A stretch of DNA of 64,000 nucleotides from Sorex araneus (lineage: Eukaryota > Chordata > Mammalia > Eulipotyphla > Soricidae), in contig NC_073313.1 in the NCBI RefSeq assembly GCF_027595985.1, positions 115,645,552 through 115,709,551 on the forward strand, written 5' to 3'. Made by a program: the position numbers and the translations under genes. The notes beneath the pieces are model-generated. The model worked only from the letters and a program-made list of their open reading frames with translations. It was not told the DNA's origin and made no database searches. Shown here piece after piece: positions 57,289-64,000 of the stretch. Within the stretch, counting starts at the first letter, position 1, and every line of letters starts with the position of its first letter.

Positions 57289-57564
57289 CTTTGATATTCT
57301 TTTCCTGACCTTTGTTTCTACTGGAGCTTCCCTGCAGGCAGTGGGGGTCATGGGAGATAGGGGGTGTTTCCACCATTCTCCGGACCTGCCTATGTGCAAG
57401 GTAGAATCCTTATCAGACCAGTTACTTAGCCCACAAAGTGGGTCCTGTCAGTCTTAAGGCTAGTTGATTTAATTACTCCCCAATATCTTATTGCCATGGG
57501 GGTGGAACAAGGGGCAGCAGTGGATGCTTTTCATTATGCATCTCATTTTTTACATTGTATGTTT

Positions 57565-57730
57565 ATAAAAGGCTAGAGCAATAGTACTGTGGGTAGGATG
57601 TTTGCTTTGTACACAGCTTACCCGTGTTCCATCCCCATCATCCCATATGGTCCCCCAAGTATCACCAGGAGTGATTCCTTATTGCAGAGCCAGGAGTAGC
57701 CCTAAACAACAACAAAAAAACCCACAAAAC
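57565..57730 (+). mobile_element. SOR-type SINE
   Basis: 'AGGCTAGAGCAATAGTACTG', 'CATCATCCCATATGGTCCCC', 'CAGAGCCAGGAGTAGCC' and A-rich tail. Confidence 0.88.
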
Positions 57731-57837
57731 TAAAAAAACCTCTTCAAAATTTTTTTAAATGATAATACCATTGGGAATACAAGAGAAGTTGGATACCATA
57801 ATATTGTTTTCAATTTCTGTTTAAAAATTTTAGATCA

Positions 57838-57965
57838 CCTTAAACAATGCTCAGGATTTACTCCTGGCTCTGTGCTCAGGAATCACTCCTTGTGATGCTT
57901 GGTAGATCATGTGTGGTGCTGCAGATCAATAGACCAATTATGTGCAAGGCAAGTGACTTAACCCC
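57838..57965 (-). mobile_element. Old SINE
   Basis: Antisense 'CTCCTGGCTCTGTGCTCAGG', 'AATCACTCCTTGTGATGCTT', 'TGCAAGGCAAGTGACTTAAC'. Confidence 0.75.
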
Positions 57966-58029
57966 TTTATTCTCATTACTGAAAATCTGGGACATCTTTG
58001 GAAAAATAATTTACATAAGATGTTGAATG

Positions 58030-58312
58030 TAGGGAGAAGTAGGCTTCTCCCTCTGGGAGAACCTGGCAAGCTACCGAGAGTTTCCTGCCCACATGGGAGA
58101 GCCTCACAAACTCCTAATGGTGTATTCATATGCCAGAACCAGTGAAAATGCTGGGTCTCATTCCCCTGACCCTGAAAGAGCTACCAATGCGGCACTGTTA
58201 GGAAGGACGAGTAATGAGAGGCTTCTAAAATCTTAGGGCTAGGACGAATGGAGATGTTACTGAGACTGCTCGAGAAATTCGACAATCAACGGGATGTGGA
58301 TGATCATGATGT
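58030..58312 (+). mobile_element. SINE long-body form with GAT-rich end
   Basis: 'GGGAGAACCTGGCAAGCTAC', 'ATGCCAGAACCAGTGAAAAT', 'GGACGAGTAATGAGAGGCTT', 'GACGAATGGAGATGTTACTG' and GGATGATCATGATG end. It links pieces seen separately at 42487, 49395 and 51411, showing one extended SINE form. Confidence 0.8.
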
Positions 58313-58546
58313 TGAATGAATTTGATGTATATAATAAGCTTATCAAATATAAATGTATTTAATATATGTATATAAAGATAATAAATATATATAACATAAT
58401 TTAATATGATTGCCAAGGCAGCCTTAGCTAATATCTTATAAATTAAAGATTATACTTTATAGGTTATAGTTCCTTTTTGTGTAATCACCAAACAACTGGG
58501 AAATCCTGCTGCTCTCTCTTGCTGCCTGAATTCAGTGGTCTCAGGA

Positions 58547-59590
58547 TGTTCCCCCCAGGAACAGCTGATGCCAAGGGCGGACGAAGGAGGAAATGAGGGC
58601 CAGTCTGGTTGGTGATCAGTTGTCATTTATTCCATTGTCCCCATGTGCCTGTTCCACTCTAAGCCCCTTATTCTCATTCCCGTCTCATCCTGTCTCCCTC
58701 GCTCATCTCTCAAACTCCAACTCTCTGCCTTGGTCTTTCATCTCTTGTCTCTTCTCCACATTAGAGGTAGCAATCTGCTAGGTCAGGCAGCACAATCAAC
58801 ATATCAAAGCCGTTCCTGATCACCTGCAGCCAGGGGATCAGCTCAAGGGCAGAAATATCACCTAGGGGTTTTTCTCCTTTCTTTAGTTCAATAACTTAAT
58901 TGACATCTTAATTCTACTTCTGAACATTAGTTATTTTGTATGGACACAGTAAGATATACATTAAGCTTAGAGTGTGGCTCTCCTGGAGACATCTCCCTAT
59001 AGATCCCAGACTACAGTGCTCAGGCCAGATTAATCTTTCCTAACCCTAGCAGGGTCCTAATCTAGTTGTTACTTTTTGGATCATGATAGAATTTGTTCAT
59101 AACCATGCGCTTAATTTATTGTTAAGTGTTATGGCACTAGGCCTGGCCCATTTCGATGCCAGGGTAGCTCACAGATTTCCCTGGGTCTGTCCAGTCCCTC
59201 ATTGAAACCCTGCTTTTGGAGTGCTAGGAAGTAAAGGCAACTGAGCTTAAGTCGAGAAAACAGATGCCCAGGAATGAATATTATTCGGAGTCAATTAACT
59301 CCCAAGTTACAAAAGATAGCATTAACTGTCTTCCTGTTTCTATACAAAAAGGACATACCTCTGAATTAATTAACTATGCAAAAGACATAAGGAGAAAAGA
59401 AAAGCAATATTTACAAGTTAACAGAGTCTGATTAGGAGATAAAGGTGATTGACCAGTTGGGGAAGCTGAGCACAAAGACAGAGGTTACAAATAAACACAG
59501 AATAATGGGAGCACTGTGATGGGAGTAATCCAATAAACCTAAGCTCCCTGTGGCAAGGCAGAAAGGACAAACCAATGTTATCCTGCAGTA
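58547..59590 (-). mobile_element. LTR-like sequence, family D
   Basis: On the minus strand AATAAATGACAACTGATCAC (antisense near 58615-58634) is followed by a GC-richer U5-like end to GGGGGGAACA at 58547. Upstream about 900 bp is non-repetitive and U3-like. Boundaries lack a matched duplication, so the extent is a guess. Confidence 0.45.
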
Positions 59591-59814
59591 AAAAACATTT
59601 AAAATTAAAAAAAAATTAAAATTTAATTTCTTAGCAGTTTGGGTTATATATTACAGTATAGTTGACTATAATCATGATGCTAATCTATGGACCTCCAGAA
59701 TGTATTTATCTTCTTAAATGGAAGACTGTGAAGCTCTTGAATATCTCCCAACTTTTGCTACCCTTTATCACCTAGTGCCACCACCATCTACACTCTGCTG
59801 CTTCTGCATTTGAC

Positions 59815-59965
59815 TTTTCTACTCCCCTCCTCTCCCCTCCTGTCCTTCTTTTCACCCCTTTTACCCTCCTTCCCCCTTTTCCTTCCCTTCTCCCCTTCTC
59901 CCTTCCTTCCCCTTTTCCCTTCCTTTCCCCCTCTCTTCCCTCCCCTCCCCTCTCTCTCCTTGTGA
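59815..59965. repeat. Pyrimidine-rich (CCCTT)n-like tract
   Basis: 150 bp of nearly pure C/T on the plus strand, imperfect units. Confidence 0.9.
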
Positions 59966-59969
59966 TTGT

Positions 59970-60188
59970 TGGGATGACTAGGGGCCTCACACATGGTTGT
60001 GATGCTTACTGAAGTCTCATGCTTCGTTTCAATGTGCTGGATATTGTACACTTTGTTGTGGCACTGGGGATAACCAATGGCAGTGCCACAGGGATTAAGC
60101 TGAGTATACAGGACAGTACCAAATATTGAATTGTGAGCCTCATGCTTCTAAGACAGGCTTTCCACCACTAAGCTGAATTTGATACTTT
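59970..60188 (-). mobile_element. Probable old SINE insertion
   Basis: Splits the ancient L1 between its 3' UTR and ORF2 end. Weak antisense SINE order (GCACTGGGGATAACCAATGG, TTTCCACCACTAAGCTGAAT). Confidence 0.4.
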
Positions 60189-60449
60189 TAGTTTCTATTT
60201 ATAAGCAATATCGTATAATATTTATCTCTCTTTGTCAGGCTTATCTCATTAATTGTAAAGATCTCAAGTGTCATCAATGTTGTAGCTTATGGCAAGATTT
60301 CCTTTCTCATGATTGAGTGGTATTTTATTATGCATATGTATGTATGTATATCACACATTTCTCACTGCTAATCTATCAATAGGCACTAAGGTAGTTTCCA
60401 TATCTTGGTTATAGTGAATAAAACTACAACAAAATATAGGAGTGCAAGA

Positions 60450-60615
60450 GCCAAAGAAATAGCTCAGTGGGCTGAAGCACATACTTAGTGTGTAGGAAAC
60501 CCACTTTTGATTCATAAGAGCTACTTTGTCCCTTAAGCACCATCAGTAGAATCCTTCAAGAATACAGCCAAGAGTAGCCTATGTGTATTTCTCTGTGTGG
60601 CTCCTAAACCAGACA
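60450..60615 (+). mobile_element. Old SINE
   Basis: 'GAGCCAAAGAAATAGCTCAG', 'CACTTTTGATTCATAAGAGC', 'AGCACCATCAGTAGAATCCT'. Confidence 0.7.
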
Positions 60616-60724
60616 AATATGGTAATACAGATTAGTTTTAATATTTTATCTCCATTTCATTTTGATATATACCTAGGACTGAGATTGCTGGATTATATAA
60701 TATCTTAAATGTTTAATTTTTGAC

Positions 60725-60888
60725 ACAAAAATTAAATATTTAAAGTGCTCAGGGCTTATTCCTGGCTCTCTGATCAGGTATTACTCCTGGAAGTGCTCAG
60801 GGACCACATGTGGTGCCCGGGACCAGAACAGGGTCAGTCACATGCAAATCTTACCTCCTGTTCTATCTCTCTGGTGCTATTTTAAAGT
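60725..60888 (-). mobile_element. Old SOR-type SINE
   Basis: 'GTGCTCAGGGCTTATTCCTG', 'ATTACTCCTGGAAGTGCTCA', 'CCTGTTCTATCTCTCTGGTG'. Confidence 0.85.
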
Positions 60889-61361
60889 TTTTGGAGGACC
60901 TCCTTACTGTTTTCTACAATGGCTGCACCAAAGTAAGTTCCAACCAGCATTACACAAGGATTCCTTGTGTTCCATTGCCAATGATTTTTATACCTTATCT
61001 TCTTGGGTCTAGCTTGCCACTGTAACTGTCTGAGGTCACAGCTCCATGTCGCTTCAATTTGCATTTTACTAATGATTAGTGATATTGAATATCTATTCTT
61101 TATCTATTGGGCATCTAAATGTATTCTTAGGGGAAATATATGTTTAGTACTTCTGCCCATCTTTTAACTAGATTGTTTCATTATTAACTTGTATATAATT
61201 TTCTATTTTGGATATAAACACCTTATGTGATATATGATTTTTCTTCCCTTCCACAGGCAGTGCTGAATTTGTTTCTTTTGCTGCAAGATATTTTTATTTG
61301 ATTGAGTTACATATGTTTTACCTTTTGTTGCTTTTGATGTTATATTAAAAATAATTACTAA

Positions 61362-61530
61362 AAGGTGGAGCAATAGAAGAGCAGGAAGGACATTTACCTT
61401 GCACATGGTTGACCCAGATTCAATCCCTTGTATCACATCTGATCCCCTGAGCTCCACAAGGAGTGATCTCTGCATACAAAACAAGGAGCAAGCCCGGATC
61501 ACTGCTGGTGTGGCCTCTCAAAAGACCACA
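61362..61530 (+). mobile_element. SOR-type SINE
   Basis: 'AGGTGGAGCAATAGAAGAGC', 'CCTTGCACATGGTTGACCCA', 'CACTGCTGGTGTGGCCTCTC'. Confidence 0.85.
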
Positions 61531-62120
61531 CCTAAAAGATAGAGACGTGACTCACTGGTAAGACATGTCTCACATGTGTGGGATACTGAGTTGCATCCAC
61601 AGCACTATAGTAACATTAATACACACACACATACACCTTAATACAAAGACAAGTTTTAAGAAGCTAAAATTCATGGATGCACTGTGGCACCTGAGGGAGG
61701 TGGAGCAGGCCGAGTAACCACCCTGCCGAAGTCCCAGCAGTTGCACCCACATCCCACTTCTGCAGCCCTGTCAAAGGATCAACTCCACTGTTTCACTAAC
61801 ATTCTCTGCAGAGACACCAAACTGTGAATAATTTCAGGTACCCTGGTGCCCAGACTGAGAACTCTGGGGTTTTCTCAGTGTCGGGCAGGCAGCCTCCCTC
61901 CATCACTCCCCATGCTTGTGGATGCCTGAGCAGTCACAACCACCTCCCTCAGCCACTGCCATGTCAACTCATTGGCCTAGACCACAGATCCTGAAATCTC
62001 TAGACTGTGTAGTCACATATTCATCCCCATAACACCTTCTAATTCCTCAATACTGAAATTCCAGTAGGAGCACACCAAATTGGACAGGAAAACAACAGAA
62101 GTCAGTTAAACTCAATAACA
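61531..62120. other. Spacer, partly GC-richer
   Basis: 61535-61640 may be a degraded tRNA-like SINE (GTGACTCACTGGTAAGACAT). 61690-62100 is unassigned and GC-richer than its surroundings. Confidence 0.35.
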
Positions 62121-62134
62121 AAAACACTAACACT

Positions 62135-62340
62135 GGGGGCTGGAGCAATAGCACAGCAGGTAGGGCATTTGCCTTGCACACGGCCGACCCGGGTTTGAGT
62201 CCCAGCATCCCATATGGTCCCCTGAGCATTGCCAGGGGTAATTCCTGAGTGCATGAGCCTGGAGTATCCCCTGTGCAACGCTGGGTGTGACCTAAAAACA
62301 AAGACAAAAACAAAAAAACAAAAAACAAAAAATCAAAAAC
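62135..62340 (+). mobile_element. Young SOR-type SINE
   Basis: 'GGGGCTGGAGCAATAGCACA', 'CCGACCCGGGTTTGAGTCCC', 'AACGCTGGGTGTGACCTAAA' and (CAAAAA)n tail. CTAACACTG recurs at each side (about 62127 and 62347). Confidence 0.95.
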
Positions 62341-62413
62341 AAACCGCTAACACTGAAGGCTCAACTAGCAAGAAACAGCTTAGTAAATTCTTAGACAAGA
62401 AATTAACAACCCC

Positions 62414-62602
62414 CTTGGGGCTGGAGTGATAGCACAGCGGGTAGGGCGTTTGCCTTGCACGCGGCCAACCCGGGTTCGAATCCCAGCATCCCATATGGTC
62501 CCCTGAGCACCGCCAGGGGTAATTCCTGAGTGCAGAGCCAGGAGTAACCCCTGTGCATCTCCAGGTGTGACCCAAAAAGCAAAAAAAAAAAAAAAAAAAA
62601 AA
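62414..62602 (+). mobile_element. Young SOR-type SINE with perfect 17-bp TSD
   Basis: 'GGGGCTGGAGTGATAGCACA', 'CAACCCGGGTTCGAATCCCA' and an A24 tail. AAGAAATTAACAACCCC at 62397-62413 and 62603-62619. The A- and B-box regions are close to consensus, the nearest thing here to a source-quality Pol III promoter. Confidence 0.98.
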
Positions 62603-62769
62603 AAGAAATTAACAACCCCATGACAAGACGTAACAATTTTCACACACAAAAACCTCTCTTTCCCCTTACAATACTTTTGGTCCTATAATAATATTGATTT
62701 ACAATATTAGGTCTTATGCCTGAACCTTTATCCTATTTAAAGTTTATAAATAGTGCTAAGATAGCATTG

Positions 62770-63420
62770 TAGGAAAACTAGTCAGAACCACAGCTATAAA
62801 TCAGACCCCAAGTATCCAGGTTCTTGACTTCACCTCAGGAAAGAATTTAGAGATGATTCATAATAGAGCAGTTTATTAAAAGCAAATGTATGCACTAAAA
62901 ATAAGAGTTCAGGCATGCTACAAAGTGAGCATCACTGCTCTTAACAAAGTTTGAGGTTATGCAGATAGAGAAACAAGATATATTAATGAGGTAGAATATG
63001 GATTAAATTTCAGGAGATTTCTGGCTGGAAGCACTGCAGCACTGTTGTCCAATCGTTCATTGATTTGCTCTAGTGGGCACCAGTAATGTCTCCATTGTGC
63101 GACTTGTTGTTACTGTTTTTGGCATATCGAATACACCATGGGTAGTTTGCCAGGCTCTGCCATGTGGCCAGGATACTCTCAATAGCTTGCTGGGCTCTCC
63201 GAGAGGGACAGAGAAATCGAACCCGGGTCAGCTGCGTGCAAGGCAAACACCTTACCGTTGTGCAATTGCTATGGCAATTATGCTGTCAAGTGGATATTAT
63301 TTTTATAATGCAAATGGATTGCAAGGATAATATAAAAAAGTTGGGTGTTATTTGTAGGCCACTTATCCTCCATCTTGTATTCAACTAGTTTCAACCAGTC
63401 TTAAGTCTTAATTGTTTTCA
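62770..63420 (-). mobile_element. LTR-like piece split by a SINE
   Basis: 'GCAGTTTATTAAAAGCAAAT' (antisense polyadenylation signal near 62871) and 'TGACTTCACCTCAGGAAAGA' look like an LTR R/U5. 63300-63420 may be its U3 remainder. No clear termini. Confidence 0.4.
63036..63285 (-). mobile_element. SINE long-body form, full
   Basis: 'TGATTTGCTCTAGTGGGCAC', 'GTTTGCCAGGCTCTGCCATG', 'TCTCCGAGAGGGACAGAGAA', 'GAACCCGGGTCAGCTGCGTG'. Confidence 0.9.
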
Positions 63421-64000
63421 CTTTTTGATGTCTGTCATGTGTAATTCATTAAATTTGTTAGCATTTTATACCAAATTTCTGGGCTTTGTGTATAAGCCTC
63501 AAAAAAAAATAACCTGATCAAAGATGGAAGTAAGTGGTAAATTTCTAATTTTCAGAGTACAACCTGAAGTTGACTTTATATAAGCATGTGTTTAATCAAG
63601 GGAATAAAGGGATAATGGGTTGAAATATTTGATAATCCCTGAAATATCTGCACAAAGCACATTGTTGTGCAGGTAACAATGACTCTGTATTCTTGCTGTA
63701 GATTATTTGTATATCAGATTTGTACTAGATGGTTCTGTCTCAATAAAAATGCATTTTTTTTCCTGCATGTGCTTGTATTTTTCTCCCAACACTGTTTATG
63801 GAATAGATTATCTTCTCAATTGAGTCTTCCTAGCTCACTTGTTAAATTATTATGATTTTATTTCTACATTCTATGGTCCAATTGGGCTATATGTCTATTT
63901 TTATCGCAGTGCCAAACTGTTTTGATATTATGGTTTTGCAACATAGTTTGAAATCATGAAGTCTTCTGCCTCCAGTTTTGTTAATCTTTGTCAGGACTGT

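Larger units (their letters stand above)
54090..57510 (-). mobile_element. Older LTR family A copy, interrupted twice
   Basis: Minus-strand U5 and R (54090-54310, with AATAAAACC in antisense near 54305), a GAGA tract, and U3 to 54686. U3 resumes at 57289 ('CTTTGATATTCTTTTCCTGA' onward) and runs to about 57510 near 'CATGGGGGTGGAAC'. The gap holds the next two elements. The older age is seen in its greater divergence from the other copies. Confidence 0.75.
59640..64000 (-). mobile_element. Ancient mammalian L1, heavily interrupted
   Basis: Antisense L1M-type segments occur in correct order: 3' UTR (59640-59815), ORF2 C-terminus (60190-60447, 60620-60720, 60890-61360), a further ORF2 stretch (62690-62760), and RT-side ORF2 (63735-64000, 'CCCAACACTGTTTATGGAAT', 'CAAACTGTTTTGATATTATG') running off the window. 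Between them sit at least six SINEs, a pyrimidine-rich tract and an LTR-like piece. All coding frames are destroyed. The single-element reading depends on order and strand agreement. Confidence 0.75.

Overview
This is a repeat-dense stretch of mammalian chromosome with no intact host gene that I can support. The commonest repeat is a tRNA-derived SINE. Its head runs from 'GGGGCTGGAGCGATAGC' through a B-box-like 'GGTTCGAATCC', and its tail ends near 'GTGTGACCCAAAAAG' plus poly(A). This matches the SOR-type SINEs known from shrews, and with a lineage-specific L1 and several LTR families it points to Soricidae, most likely Sorex. The species call rests on my recognition of the repeats, not on a search.

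Layout. 1-1500: fossil of a Tigger1/TIGD1-like transposase (minus strand). 1517-7492: nearly full-length but dead L1 (plus). 7.5-12.3 kb: L1 tails, SINEs and AT-rich spacer. 12712-14346: an unusual composite retroelement (GC-rich tandem units joined to an L1 3' UTR) between 16-bp direct repeats. 14.6-15.4 kb: a twin-primed (5'-inverted) L1. 19.5-20.0 kb: a 500-bp CTTT/CCTT microsatellite. 23.3-24.1 kb: an LTR inside an old SINE. 26.8-30.4 kb: more L1, including another inverted copy and an ORF1/ORF2 fragment split by a SINE. 31.5-32.7 kb: PAFAH1B1 (LIS1) retropseudogene. 33.4-34.25 kb: ARPC3 retropseudogene with target-site duplications. 34.7-39.7 kb: LTRs and two L1 3' ends lying tail to tail. 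40-46 kb: ancient L1 remnants, SINEs and spacer. 47.2-49.1 kb: an L1 beside a histone H3 pseudogene and a VAV-family first-exon fossil. 50-51.7 kb: older L1 and SINEs. 52.6-57.5 kb: a nest of five retroelements (four LTRs and a twin-primed L1) whose insertion order can be read from exact duplications. 58.5-59.6 kb: LTR-like sequence. 59.6-64.0 kb: one ancient minus-strand L1 broken up by SINEs and an LTR-like piece.

Nothing here works as a pathway. The window is a record of retrotransposition in a gene-poor or intronic region. L1-type insertion explains the L1 copies, SINEs and processed pseudogenes, many with 10-17 bp duplications and A-rich tails. Retroviral-type integration explains the LTRs, with 4-6 bp duplications and TG...CA ends. 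I found no convincing tRNA, rRNA, ncRNA, CRISPR or intact coding gene, and no new functional system. The most unusual object is the composite element at 12.7-14.3 kb. Boundaries without a stated duplication are good to about 10-30 bp.
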